Shown here: piece after piece, positions 1-8,132 of the stretch | Layout of the letters: every line of letters starts with the position of its first letter | Numbering within the stretch: position 1 is the stretch's first letter | Source: Alteromonas sp. CI.11.F.A3 | GTDB lineage: Bacteria > Pseudomonadota > Gammaproteobacteria > Enterobacterales > Alteromonadaceae | Length of the DNA: 64,000 nt | Direction of reading: 5' to 3' | Assembly (NCBI RefSeq): GCF_032925565.1 | Contig: NZ_CP136708.1 | Coordinates: 3,534,001 to 3,598,000, forward strand | Translations under genes and position numbers: made by a program | Notes under the pieces: generated by a model | The model's database searches: none | What the model saw: the letters and a program-made list of their open reading frames with translations, nothing else | What the model was told of the DNA's origin: nothing

Positions 1-2
1 GT

Positions 3-500
3 CACGATAATATTATTGATTTGCTTGAACACAAAACTGATATTGCCATTCGGATTGGCGCCTTAAACGATTCTAATTTGCATGCCAAAACCTTGGGGCG
101 AAGTGCACTTCATTTGGTGGCGAGCCCAGCCTATTTAGCAAGTTCTAATATTGATGTGTCTATAACGTCATTGGGCGAACATCGACTCATTGGCTTTTCC
201 AGTGGCGCTAGCTTGAACCGCTGGCCTTTATCAGAAGAGGTAAAACTTAATTTCGATTTAAAAGCATCCAGCGGGGAAACCATCAGGCAGCTTTGTTTAG
301 CAGATCAAGGCATTGCCCTACTGTCGCACTTTATGGTGGCAGACGATTTAGAAAACGGTAAACTTGTCAGCGTATTAGGCGAGCACTTACTTACACCAAA
401 CAATCGAGAGCCCGTGCAAGCGGTGTACTACCGAAACAGTGCAGTGTCGTCACGTATCTCGGCTTTTTTAGATTTTATACAGCCACGTCTCAAGCTGTAG
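3..500 (+). CDS. LysR-family transcriptional regulator, C-terminal part (cut by window edge)
   Basis: This is the effector-binding half of a LysR-type transcriptional regulator. The reading frame is open to the window edge at codon 3, so the N-terminal winged helix lies outside. The piece carries the typical run DIAIRIG followed by an LVASPAYL segment, which is characteristic of the LysR substrate-binding domain (periplasmic-binding-protein fold), and later a CLADQGIALLSHFM segment, the usual second-lobe signature. About 165 residues remain of a normal length near 300. It ends 21 bases before the stop codon of a convergent EamA exporter. The regulated genes cannot be told from this window because its promoter lies outside. 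Confidence 0.85.
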   Translation, partial: HDNIIDLLEHKTDIAIRIGALNDSNLHAKTLGRSALHLVASPAYLASSNIDVSITSLGEHRLIGFSSGASLNRWPLSEEVKLNFDLKASSGETIRQLCLADQGIALLSHFMVADDLENGKLVSVLGEHLLTPNNREPVQAVYYRNSAVSSRISAFLDFIQPRLKL

Positions 501-521
501 CGACTTGTTTATTGGCCCAGT

Positions 522-1463
522 TTATTTGGTTTGACCAGGCACCTTGGATATCAATTTCTTTAGTGCCGACTTTGGCAACGCGTTGAGGGTAAGTGCACAA
601 AGCATTACAGTGGCGCCAACAATCACCATGGGCAGCAAGGTTTCACCTAGTAACAGTACCGAGCTTACGTAACCAATGATTGGCGTAAGCGTGCTAATAA
701 GTACGATGCGCTCAGGCGGAAGCTTAGGCCCTGCAGACACCATAAGACCAAAACCCAACCCAGTAGCGATTGGTCCAATGTAAGATAGTGACAACCAACC
801 TCGCGCCCCGTATTCAGCAAAGTTGGGGACACCCTCAATAGCACAGGCAATTGCTAGCATTACTACTCCAGCCAATGCAAATTGCCAGAACACCGCATCA
901 ATAACACTACCATGCCATTTGTGAAATGAAACACGCCTTATCGACACGGCCCACAATCCCGAAGCTAATAGCATGCCAAACAAAGGTAACCAAGCACCAG
1001 GCTGGCCCGACGCGAATAATATTAAGCCAACGCCAATTGTAGAGATACTCGTCAGTAAAAAACGTTTTGCTGCAGGTCGCTGTCGATACCACACGGTATC
1101 AATCACCAGCATCCACAGTGGTGTGGTGTAAATTAAAATACTCGCGGTACCGGCAGGAATGTACTGCAGGCAAACCGTGATTAACCCCATAGAGCCAATG
1201 AACTGCACCAAGGCTACCGTAAAGATAACCGCGCGATCGGGCCGTGAAAAAGTAGGTAATCGTTTTTTGGTGATAAACACAAACAAGGCGATAACAGGCA
1301 AGGCAAATAATAACCTAAGTGTCACCATCCAATACGCACTTACGGAATCTAAACCTAGCTTCATTGCTGGCCAACTTAAGCCTAAGCACAACACTGAAAC
1401 AAACAGCATTTTAATGCCTTTTGCTTGAACTGACGGAGGAGGCAACGCAGAAGACATATTCAA
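522..1463 (-). CDS. EamA-family (DMT superfamily) inner-membrane transporter
   Basis: The 313-residue product is almost wholly hydrophobic, with about ten predicted membrane spans in two similar halves, as in EamA/RhaT drug-metabolite transporters. Family hallmarks include the early GLSWPAMKLGLDSVSAYW segment, the first-half IPAGTASILIYTTPLWM segment and the second-half LISTLTPIIGYVSSVLLLGE segment. Members export amino acids, metabolites or drugs, and the substrate cannot be predicted here. The start ATG at 1463 gives a short polar N-terminus before the first span. It converges with the LysR-type regulator fragment. About 165 bases upstream separate it from the next gene, and I see no clear operator there. 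Confidence 0.85.
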   Translation of the reverse strand: MNMSSALPPPSVQAKGIKMLFVSVLCLGLSWPAMKLGLDSVSAYWMVTLRLLFALPVIALFVFITKKRLPTFSRPDRAVIFTVALVQFIGSMGLITVCLQYIPAGTASILIYTTPLWMLVIDTVWYRQRPAAKRFLLTSISTIGVGLILFASGQPGAWLPLFGMLLASGLWAVSIRRVSFHKWHGSVIDAVFWQFALAGVVMLAIACAIEGVPNFAEYGARGWLSLSYIGPIATGLGFGLMVSAGPKLPPERIVLISTLTPIIGYVSSVLLLGETLLPMVIVGATVMLCALTLNALPKSALKKLISKVPGQTK

Positions 1464-1629
1464 TACCTATAAAATGAAAAAGCATGCGCTATTTCACAAA
1501 AAATAAGACAGTAAGTGACATTTCACTTAGCCGCGCAATATACGCGAATAACCTGAAACCGGATATAGACCTTAACGACGTAATTAGGCGCCTTATCGCG
1601 CATAAAGGACAAGGGAAATAAAGGTTAAA

Positions 1630-1929
1630 CTAAGGTAATAATATTGCCACAGACAATAGTTTGCGTTGCCCTTGTTGAATGGGCGTAACACTATGACTGT
1701 ACAAATCAGGCCGAAAGAAATAAACACGGTTAAATAAGTTAAAAATAACCTTGTCGGCACAAAACACCCCACCTACTTTTGGCTGCTTTAATACCACATT
1801 AAACTTATAGTATTTCCCTTCGCTTACAGGGTCGTTATGTCTCATTACCCGATGACCTTCAGGATAGGTCACAAGATTAATGGCAAACCGTTTAAATCGC
1901 ACAATCTCCCGATTGATAACCTTTGGCAT
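1630..1929 (-). CDS. Very small 2OG-Fe(II) oxygenase-like protein (99 aa)
   Basis: A short single gene with a good ribosome binding site (GAGG five bases before the ATG). The product has the order of a double-stranded beta-helix iron oxygenase: H31-x-D33 in the segment VMRHND, a distal H79 in RPDLYSHSV, and R89 ten residues later in GQRKLL, the usual spacing for the 2-oxoglutarate carboxylate-binding arginine. At 99 residues it is about half the length of a normal oxygenase domain, with no N-terminal helical part. It could be an active minimal enzyme, a cupin-like binding protein or a remnant. No neighbour points to a substrate. I recognise the motif pattern, not the specific family. Confidence 0.6.
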   Translation of the reverse strand: MPKVINREIVRFKRFAINLVTYPEGHRVMRHNDPVSEGKYYKFNVVLKQPKVGGVFCADKVIFNLFNRVYFFRPDLYSHSVTPIQQGQRKLLSVAILLP

Positions 1930-2066
1930 TTATCCTCTTTAGTTAGTTTTTAACAACGTAAACATTGAATGTTATTGTCTCAGAGAACAGGAGTAGACTG
2001 ATAGTGCGCGGGTAGATCGAGAAGGTATAACTTGTGCGATTGCGTGTTTAGTTTAGCTTCTTGGGT

Positions 2067-2516
2067 TTAAAGCGAGGCTTTCATTATTTTAGCATCTTCT
2101 TTGCCGTTAGCGGTTTGATAATAGCTTTTTCTTACTTCGATATGCTCAAAACCGGTATGTTCGTAAAGGTTGATTGCCCCAATATTACTGGCGCGAACCT
2201 CTAACCACATTGAGGTCATTTCGTTGTGCTGGGCGTGTTGTTTTACGTACTCCACTAAAGCCCGCCCTATCCCTTCTTGGCGACAACGCTTATCTACCGC
2301 AATATCCATCAAGGTAGCTTCATCAACCACTTCAAGTACCAATGCGTATCCCACTACTTGATCATCTTTTATAGCAAGGGCACCGAAATAGGGAGCCGTA
2401 GTGCAATCAGCAAACGTTGCAAAAGACCAAGGTTTAAATTGGGAGGCTTCGTGAATACCGTGGGCTTGCGCTAAAGCACTTTGACAACTTGTATCTGAAA
2501 CTAATTGGATATGCAA
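2067..2516 (-). CDS. rimI: Ribosomal protein S18 alanine N-acetyltransferase RimI
   Basis: A GNAT acetyltransferase of 149 residues, the normal length for RimI, which acetylates the N-terminal alanine of ribosomal protein bS18 using acetyl-CoA. The acetyl-CoA binding signature is visible as DIAVDKRCRQEGIGRALVEYV (Q/R-x-x-G-x-G/A), followed by WLEVRASNIGAINLYEHTGF, the RimI/RimJ-type C-terminal pattern. The frame opens with TTG at 2516; there is no nearby ATG, so the start is slightly uncertain. It lies 24 bases downstream of holD on the same strand, matching the conserved holD-rimI pair of enterics. Confidence 0.9.
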   Translation of the reverse strand: MHIQLVSDTSCQSALAQAHGIHEASQFKPWSFATFADCTTAPYFGALAIKDDQVVGYALVLEVVDEATLMDIAVDKRCRQEGIGRALVEYVKQHAQHNEMTSMWLEVRASNIGAINLYEHTGFEHIEVRKSYYQTANGKEDAKIMKASL

Positions 2517-2540
2517 AATAGGTCAACCGAGTGAGGGAAT

Positions 2541-3224
2541 TTAACGTGCTTCTGGCGATTTTACATTGTTGGGCAAAGCACAAAGCATTTTCCACAGCTG
2601 CTTTTGCATCGCTGCCGTCAGTAAGTGAGGCGCTGACGGTATAACAATGCCACCGTTAGTTACTGCTACGTCTTGCCCTAGCTTCACCTGAGTACTGGTG
2701 AAGGGTAATTGAAGATAAGCGAGCGCAACATCTAAATCTTGCAGCCACTGCTTGCCCTGTAAGCGCTGTGCTTGGGTTAATTCAACCATAGCAGGTGTAT
2801 TTATCGAAGCAGGGTTGGACAACACATTCGATAATTGGCTGGATGATTGGCTCGAAGCATTAACAGACTTCGCTTTTGGTGCACTCTTGCTTGCAGCGCT
2901 ATCTGCGTTACTACCTACCGAGCGCGGTGTCGCTGACGACGAATCACTAGCGTTCGGGCTGGTAGCTTTTGTTTGGCCAGAGGCTTTGGTTGAATCTGAT
3001 GATACTTGAGCACGAAGTTGTGCCAACCGGCTTTGCTTTTCTTCATTAGAAGGCATGGCCGGTGAATGATTGCTGGTCGTTGCAAAAGAAACATTAGCAG
3101 AGGGCTTATTCTCAACATCAGTCGCAACCGAGTTCGTGTTTTCAACTTGCAGCGATGACTGGTTCACCCAGACAGGGATCCCCATTTCTTGCAACACAGC
3201 ACGCTGAAAAGTAGAAAGCGACAT
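2541..3224 (-). CDS. holD: DNA polymerase III psi subunit HolD
   Basis: The N-terminus (QRAVLQEMGIPVW) matches the short conserved motif with which HolD binds the chi subunit. The C-terminal 80 residues (LQGKQWLQDLDVALAYLQLPF onward) resemble the compact psi domain. HolD links the clamp loader to single-strand binding protein through chi. The product has 227 residues, longer than the roughly 137 of E. coli, because a low-complexity Ser/Ala/Thr/Asn-rich linker fills about residues 45-145. Synteny with rimI directly downstream supports the call, since HolD sequences are otherwise poorly conserved. Confidence 0.75.
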   Translation of the reverse strand: MSLSTFQRAVLQEMGIPVWVNQSSLQVENTNSVATDVENKPSANVSFATTSNHSPAMPSNEEKQSRLAQLRAQVSSDSTKASGQTKATSPNASDSSSATPRSVGSNADSAASKSAPKAKSVNASSQSSSQLSNVLSNPASINTPAMVELTQAQRLQGKQWLQDLDVALAYLQLPFTSTQVKLGQDVAVTNGGIVIPSAPHLLTAAMQKQLWKMLCALPNNVKSPEAR

Positions 3225-3389
3225 AAAAATCCAACCTCGTTTAATTACTTAACATTGTATAGCAACGCGATTAAAAATGGCAACGCGAATAAAAATGGCA
3301 GATACAGAATGACTAACTTGCTGAGTTTAACTTAGCTTAAGAAGAATAAATAATGATAAAAATTGAATTTAGAAAACAAGAAGGGAAAG

Positions 3390-3466
3390 TGGCAGGGGTG
3401 GAGGGACTCGAACCCCCAACCATCGGTTTTGGAGACCGCTGTTCTACCAATTCGAACTACACCCCT
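3390..3466 (-). tRNA. tRNA-Trp (anticodon CCA)
   Basis: Read on the minus strand, the 77-base segment folds into a cloverleaf. The acceptor arm AGGGGTG pairs with CACCCCT, followed by discriminator G and an encoded CCA end. The anticodon loop CTCCAAA gives anticodon CCA for tryptophan, and the T loop carries GGTTCGAGT. It stands alone between holD and the thiamine salvage operon. Confidence 0.95.
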
Positions 3467-3581
3467 AGCGCGCTGTGCATTATACGGATGACATATAAAA
3501 GGTAAAGCATTTTTCTACTACCTTATGCACTACCGCTTATTAAACAAACAAAGCGCTGTGAAAACAAACAAAAAGCGTATT

Positions 3582-4373
3582 TTAGCCAGCGTTTTGCTTG
3601 GTTGCCTCAAGCGCAGCCAGCCATAAATCGTTAGTTACGTTAACGATTTCCATGTGAAGTTGAACTTGCGATAAGACCTCATCTTCATCTTTACCTACTT
3701 CTTTTGCATAGGCGATGGCTAATGCCTGTGTTTGCGCTTCACTCATTGCGTTTATCTTTGCACACCCAGCCACATCGAAATAGCGATTACCCATGGCTGA
3801 GTATTCCCAGTCAACAATGAAAGGCGTTGAGTCACGTACCACATGATGAGCAAGTAGGTCGTTGTGACACAGCACATAGTCTTCTGTGCTACCTTCACTT
3901 TTCACTAAACTTGCCCGAAGTTGGATAGCGCGGTCGAAAAGCGCATCGCCTTCTTTCAATCCAGCGGAGTGCATATAGTGCAACCAACGAGAAAATAAAT
4001 TGAGAGGTCTAGCGGTGATAGGCAGGGCGTGGACACGGGCAAGTACTGATGCCAACGCTTCGGGAGAACGAATACTGGGATGAGGATCAGTTTCCTCCTC
4101 CCATTGCTCTACCCAAATTAATTCATCATCGCTTAACCAAATAGGCTTTGGTGCAATGCCTCGCTCAGCAAGTTGCTGTTGCAATACAAATTGATGGAAT
4201 CTGTCGATGCCGCTAAATGCATCTTCCCCCACCCATTTGACAGCAAACCCACGATTATCATCTTTAAGATGATACACCTGATTCACTATGCCAGCGGGGT
4301 GACGTTCCACTGTAGCTGAATCAGATAAATTAAGTGCTTCTTTCAAAAGCGGAATGATAGTTTCCGGTTTCAT
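3582..4373 (-). CDS. Aminoglycoside/choline kinase-fold phosphotransferase, probable thiamine kinase
   Basis: A 263-residue APH-fold kinase. The catalytic loop is seen as LCHNDLLAHHVV, with the Brenner-type H-x-D, and the metal-binding segment as PFIVDWEYSAMGNRYFDVA. Proteins of this fold phosphorylate small hydroxyl compounds, including thiamine (ThiK), choline and aminoglycosides. Its place as last gene of a TPP-riboswitch operon after PnuT makes thiamine the likely substrate: kinase trapping would follow facilitated entry. The Asn usually found five residues after the catalytic Asp is replaced by His, as far as I can align it. The gene overlaps the end of pnuT by 44 bases, which suggests translational coupling. 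Confidence 0.75.
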   Translation of the reverse strand: MKPETIIPLLKEALNLSDSATVERHPAGIVNQVYHLKDDNRGFAVKWVGEDAFSGIDRFHQFVLQQQLAERGIAPKPIWLSDDELIWVEQWEEETDPHPSIRSPEALASVLARVHALPITARPLNLFSRWLHYMHSAGLKEGDALFDRAIQLRASLVKSEGSTEDYVLCHNDLLAHHVVRDSTPFIVDWEYSAMGNRYFDVAGCAKINAMSEAQTQALAIAYAKEVGKDEDEVLSQVQLHMEIVNVTNDLWLAALEATKQNAG

Positions 4374-4974
4374 CTTGCTTATTCCATTGCGCTAACCATT
4401 GTAGATACCCAAAAATCGAGAATCCTACATACCCAAGGAACAAGCATGCTGATAATGCCATCCCCACTTGAAAGTATAGAAAGGCGGAGGCCAAATTAAT
4501 AAAGAACCAGTAAATCCAATTTTGTAAAACTTTATGCGCCACCATAAAAGTGGTAATTACACTCAAAAGATGGATACTCGCATCGAGTAGTAGATGATCA
4601 CTATTAAATTGGGAAGTGACTAATTTAGATAATCCCCACGCACAGCACAACAGCACAGGGACTATTGTAAGATGTATCCATAGCGGCCATGAACGCACTG
4701 GCTTTTCTGTGCCTTCATCCCCACCTTTCGTCCATTGATAGTAACCGTAGCCCGCCATTATCATATAGAAAAAATTCAGCATGGATTGAAACGGTAACGT
4801 CACCTGCCAAAACAGCCAGGTATAGATAGCCGTGCTGGCGAAGGCACAAAGCCAACACCAGCTATTCTGTTTTGCCGCAAGCAGCACATAGGCAATGGCA
4901 AGCACTACAGCCAACCATTCCAGTTTTGATGTGGCCGCTATCTGCGACAAAAATTCAGTGAAAAATGCACTCAT
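4330..4974 (-). CDS. pnuT: PnuC-family vitamin transporter, probable thiamine transporter PnuT
   Basis: A 214-residue membrane protein with about seven spans, rich in tryptophan and tyrosine, as in PnuC-type facilitators. The segments NSWCWLCAFASTAIYTWLFW and NWIYWFFINLASAFLYFQVG correspond to the repeated W-x-x-N/W-x-F membrane motifs that bind the vitamin ring. PnuC imports nicotinamide riboside, while PnuT variants import thiamine. The upstream TPP riboswitch and the downstream kinase point to thiamine. Its start overlaps the stop of the YkoF-like gene in an ATGA arrangement. Confidence 0.85.
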   Translation of the reverse strand: MSAFFTEFLSQIAATSKLEWLAVVLAIAYVLLAAKQNSWCWLCAFASTAIYTWLFWQVTLPFQSMLNFFYMIMAGYGYYQWTKGGDEGTEKPVRSWPLWIHLTIVPVLLCCAWGLSKLVTSQFNSDHLLLDASIHLLSVITTFMVAHKVLQNWIYWFFINLASAFLYFQVGMALSACLFLGYVGFSIFGYLQWLAQWNKQDETGNYHSAFERST

Positions 4975-5249
4975 GCTTCAGTTTTTCTGGCTTGCTTATT
5001 CGCCTGCATAGCATCGTAGTTTAGAAACTTCGCCACGAAAATAGCCTGTCCAACTTCTTCATGAGTGCGCTGCATTTCCTTACCAAGAATAGACATCACA
5101 TGTCCGTAATCACCGGATACTTGCGTGCTGGTAGAAGTAGTCAATACACCAATATCACCGTAGCTATTCAAGCGATCAATAAATTGCTGAATAGGCTCAA
5201 TATATTCACCTACTAATGGGTATAACGATAGCTCAACCATGACTTGCAT
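4971..5249 (-). CDS. YkoF/MTH1187-like thiamine-binding domain protein
   Basis: A 92-residue soluble protein with the ferredoxin-like pattern of the thiamine/HMP-binding YkoF-type family: an N-terminal beta strand VMVELSLYPLVGEYIEPIQ, then a central TTSTSTQVSGDYGHVMSIL segment. Family members bind thiamine or its hydroxymethylpyrimidine moiety. Here it probably acts as a cytoplasmic binder or chaperone for thiamine between outer-membrane uptake and the PnuT/kinase step, but that is inferred from position. It is nine bases downstream of the TBDR gene and overlaps pnuT by four bases. Confidence 0.75.
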   Translation of the reverse strand: MQVMVELSLYPLVGEYIEPIQQFIDRLNSYGDIGVLTTSTSTQVSGDYGHVMSILGKEMQRTHEEVGQAIFVAKFLNYDAMQANKQARKTEA

Positions 5250-5258
5250 AGCATACTC

Positions 5259-7358
5259 CTAGAATTGGTATTTAACGGTAACACCGAACTGTCGGCCATT
5301 ACCTAATTGATAATAAGGTTCTGCAAACGCATACTCATCACGAGGGTCATTGCTAAACCCACCAAAACCTCTGGTGTAATACTCATTATCGAAGGCATTT
5401 TTAACCCACAGGCTGGTTTGCCAGTTATCAGAAAACCATACTATTTCACTGTTTACTAGTGTTGTCGAAGGGGCTTCTACGTCATGCCCATCAGAAAAAC
5501 GGTAGCTATCTTTGAAATCAATATCAATGCGCCAAAGCACATCATCAGTAATGGATAGCTCACTAAATAAGTTAGCCGTGTATTCAGGTGCTTGTGCTTG
5601 GCGCTGTTTTTCAATCACAGTGCCATCGGTAAGCGTATAATCTTCAAAAGTTGCATCTAGGTAGCCCAAACTCATGTTCATGGTCCAGTTTTCATCTACC
5701 AGCCAACTTAACTCTAGCTCAGCACCTTTGTTAGTGCCTATATCTGCATTGTCTATAATGTCGATAAAATCAGCGGTACCATCTTCGCGTATTTGAACAT
5801 CAAAATTACTTACTTGCGTATCGTCCCTGTCCATATAGAAAAGGGCGGCTCGCATGGTAACTTCAGGCACCAATAAAGGCCCTTTTACACCAAGCTCGTA
5901 GTTCCAGTTATATTCTTCATCAAAGAATCGCTGCTCATCTGATACGCGTTCGTCAGGGTTATACCCTGCCCCTTTGTAGCCGCGAGAAATACTGGCGTAG
6001 TAAAAGTGGTTTTCACCTGTGTATTGCAATGCCACTTTACCGCCAGTCATCGTAGTATCATGACTACTTTCAAGGCCATTGTTATCTGAGTAATCAAAAC
6101 CGTAGTTTTCGACACGTAACCCTGCCACTAACGTTAGGCTAGTGGTAAGTGTAGATTCAGTCTGTAAATATACCGCCTTGGTGGTGGGTTCATACACACT
6201 GGTAAAATCACCTGAAGCATAGGTGTATTCACGTAGCAAATCTTCTTCACTGGTTTTATAAAAAGCGCCAAGTGTCCAAGCAGTGGCACCATTGAATAAC
6301 GCAGCACTGTCTGAAGATACAAACCTTACTTCTGCGGTTTGTGTGTCTACATCACGAAAATAAGCGTCAAATGAGGTATAGCCGAAAGGGTGAAAACCTT
6401 CGTAAGTCCAATCTTCGTCATATCCGTAACCGATATTATGGGAAGCGTGGGTGGCAATTAAAATAAAGTCACCGCCATTAGTGCTGGTGGTAGCTCGAGC
6501 ACTCACCGCATGAGTTTGATGAGTGTCAAAACCTGGCTCATCAGATAACGTCTGATTATTGTTATCTAGCGAAAACGCATCATAACCATTGTCGATGTCA
6601 TACCAACGATACGTCAGCGCCAAAGTGCTTCTTTCGTCGATATTCCCAGCAACACTTATGCGCGCTGCGGTTTCATCAAGATTATTCGTATCATCACGTT
6701 TTTGCTCGGCGCCGTCACTGTTAACTACGGTATTTTCTACAAAACCATCACTGCGGTTATGCATTAGTGCAACGCGATAACCCCAGTCCTGATTGATATC
6801 GTTGCCGGTAGCAGCTTCCACTCGATAACTGTCTTTATTGCCCGCTCTAAATTCGACGTAATCAGGGCCATCTGAACCGACTGCATTGCTGGAAAGCTTT
6901 ACTGCCCCAGCCAATGCGCCAGAACCAAATAACGTGGCTTGAGGACCGCGATATACTTCTAATTGCTGGGTATCAAATAACAGCCCTGCTGCCGCTAAAC
7001 CTGAGAAATCAAATTCATCCATAATAAAGCTAACAGACGGGTTAATAGGCTCTACAAATTGACTACGTTCACCGATACCGCGAATTTGAACAAAGCGGCC
7101 GCGAGAAGCGCCTGCGGCGAAGTTCACGTTCGGCACACTGTTCAGCACACTATCAATATGGGTAGGCTGGCGACTGCTTAAGCGCGTAGCGCTCATAACG
7201 GTAGCACTTGCACTTAGTTGGTCTAATACAGTTTCGCGAAAGTCTCCGCTAACGACAATACGTTCAACGTCTTCAAGTTGTGTTTCTTGCTGAGTAGTTT
7301 GTGCGCTAACTGAAAGCGATGCGGCAAGTAAAGAAAGACAAAATATAGGTTTTTGCAT
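5259..7358 (-). CDS. TonB-dependent outer-membrane receptor, probable thiamine receptor
   Basis: A 699-residue TBDR. A signal peptide (MQKPIFCLSLLAASLSVSAQ) is followed by a TonB-box-like EDVERIVVSGD, a plug domain with VQIRGIGERSQF and QLEVYRGPQATLFGSGALAGAV (residues about 60-160), and a 22-strand-type beta barrel ending in an aromatic residue (VTVKYQF). It would carry thiamine or a thiamine phosphate across the outer membrane with energy from TonB. Substrate assignment rests on the TPP riboswitch in its leader and on the downstream thiamine genes. It is first in a four-gene operon with near-zero spacing. A hairpin covering its ribosome binding site is listed separately. Confidence 0.88.
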   Translation of the reverse strand: MQKPIFCLSLLAASLSVSAQTTQQETQLEDVERIVVSGDFRETVLDQLSASATVMSATRLSSRQPTHIDSVLNSVPNVNFAAGASRGRFVQIRGIGERSQFVEPINPSVSFIMDEFDFSGLAAAGLLFDTQQLEVYRGPQATLFGSGALAGAVKLSSNAVGSDGPDYVEFRAGNKDSYRVEAATGNDINQDWGYRVALMHNRSDGFVENTVVNSDGAEQKRDDTNNLDETAARISVAGNIDERSTLALTYRWYDIDNGYDAFSLDNNNQTLSDEPGFDTHQTHAVSARATTSTNGGDFILIATHASHNIGYGYDEDWTYEGFHPFGYTSFDAYFRDVDTQTAEVRFVSSDSAALFNGATAWTLGAFYKTSEEDLLREYTYASGDFTSVYEPTTKAVYLQTESTLTTSLTLVAGLRVENYGFDYSDNNGLESSHDTTMTGGKVALQYTGENHFYYASISRGYKGAGYNPDERVSDEQRFFDEEYNWNYELGVKGPLLVPEVTMRAALFYMDRDDTQVSNFDVQIREDGTADFIDIIDNADIGTNKGAELELSWLVDENWTMNMSLGYLDATFEDYTLTDGTVIEKQRQAQAPEYTANLFSELSITDDVLWRIDIDFKDSYRFSDGHDVEAPSTTLVNSEIVWFSDNWQTSLWVKNAFDNEYYTRGFGGFSNDPRDEYAFAEPYYQLGNGRQFGVTVKYQF

Positions 7359-7393
7359 GGGATCTCTTATTCTTTTTTAAGAAAAAAGATCCG
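7359..7393 (-). promoter_or_regulatory. Hairpin around the receptor ribosome binding site (possible expression platform)
   Basis: On the minus strand GGATC-TTTTTT and AAAAAAGA-N6-GATCC can pair, closing a stem directly before the ATG at 7358. The AAGAG/AGAGA that would serve as Shine-Dalgarno lies in its 3' part. Since it sits just downstream of the TPP aptamer, it could be the translational switch. The pairing is seen, the regulatory role is inferred. Confidence 0.4.
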
Positions 7394-7425
7394 GGTGTAC
7401 GGCAGGTGATACGACTATGTGGTCA

Positions 7426-7515
7426 ACCATCCCTACGCCGGCATTATCCGGATCAGGTGTAAGGGTTCTCACAGTGATGATGTGAATCTCAGTCCGCGGT
7501 ACGGACACCCCTTGG
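7426..7515 (-). ncRNA. TPP riboswitch (THI element)
   Basis: On the minus strand the conserved THI-box blocks appear in order: GGGGTGTCC, CTGAGA, ACCCTT, ACCTGATCCGGATAAT and GCCGGCGTAGGGA. They form the P1 closing stem, the pyrimidine-sensing CTGAGA loop and the pyrophosphate-sensing GGATAAT/GCGTAGGGA helix. Thiamine pyrophosphate binding should switch off the downstream receptor, YkoF-like, pnuT and kinase genes. It lies about 70 bases before the receptor start. Confidence 0.95.
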
Positions 7516-7551
7516 TATATGCGTTCGGTTTGAATACCAAATACAGCGAGG

Positions 7552-7579
7552 AGTCTACCAGTTACGCCAAAACCGTCAA
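7552..7579 (-). promoter_or_regulatory. Predicted sigma-70 promoter of the thiamine operon
   Basis: On the minus strand TTGACG, a 16-base spacer and TAGACT (preceded by TGG, an extended -10 feature) lie 35-40 bases upstream of the riboswitch. The -35 hexamer is inside an inverted repeat (CGTCAAG at 7574-7580 against CTTGACG at 7596-7602). It is a good match by eye. Confidence 0.5.
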
Positions 7580-7635
7580 GATATTAAACGGTTAACTTGA
7601 CGTAACAATAGGCACGCTATTCGTGTTATGTAAGC

Positions 7636-8064
7636 TTATTTTTGTTCTTCTAATTCAAGATTAAGCTTTCGCACTTCTTCGTTAGTTTGAGACACTAGCG
7701 CCTCAAGGGTTTTACCATGGGCTGCAGGTTGACGTGATTCTGGGTCTACTTTAACGAAGACAATATCATCGGCGAAACAGATGGTTTTTTTAGTGGCTTT
7801 ATTGCGCACTAGACAACTTACCGTAATCGACGTTCTACCCACGGCTTTAGTCTCAAGACCAAACTCAACAATATCACCTTGCAGTGCAGGAGACTCAAAA
7901 CTAATTTCCCCAATATGTTTGGTTACCAAACAATTGGTTTCTAATTGGCAAATTGCCCAAATAGCAGCCTCTTCATCAATCCATTCAAGCGCGCGGCCGC
8001 CAAATAAAGAGTTGGCATAATTTAAGTCGTTTGGCATCACTAGACGCCGAGAAAGAAAGCGCAT
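7636..8064 (-). CDS. yciA: Acyl-CoA thioesterase, YciA-type hotdog protein
   Basis: A hotdog-fold thioesterase of 142 residues that hydrolyses acyl-CoA. Family features are MPNDLNYANSLFGGRALEWIDEEAA, in which the Asn/Gly-Gly and Asp of the active region are found, followed by the VGRTSITVSCLV strand and the IVFVKVD segment typical of YciA. The open frame extends to 8130, but the ATG at 8064 has an AAGGA six bases upstream and gives the standard N-terminus MRFLSRRLVMPNDLN, so I use it. The gene is divergent from tmcA with about 70 bases between, so the two promoters must overlap. Confidence 0.88.
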   Translation of the reverse strand: MRFLSRRLVMPNDLNYANSLFGGRALEWIDEEAAIWAICQLETNCLVTKHIGEISFESPALQGDIVEFGLETKAVGRTSITVSCLVRNKATKKTICFADDIVFVKVDPESRQPAAHGKTLEALVSQTNEEVRKLNLELEEQK

Positions 8065-8132
8065 TCGAATTCCTTTAGATAAGTAGTTACTATAAGCAGA
8101 GAAAGTCTTAATTATACCGAAAAAACTCACCT

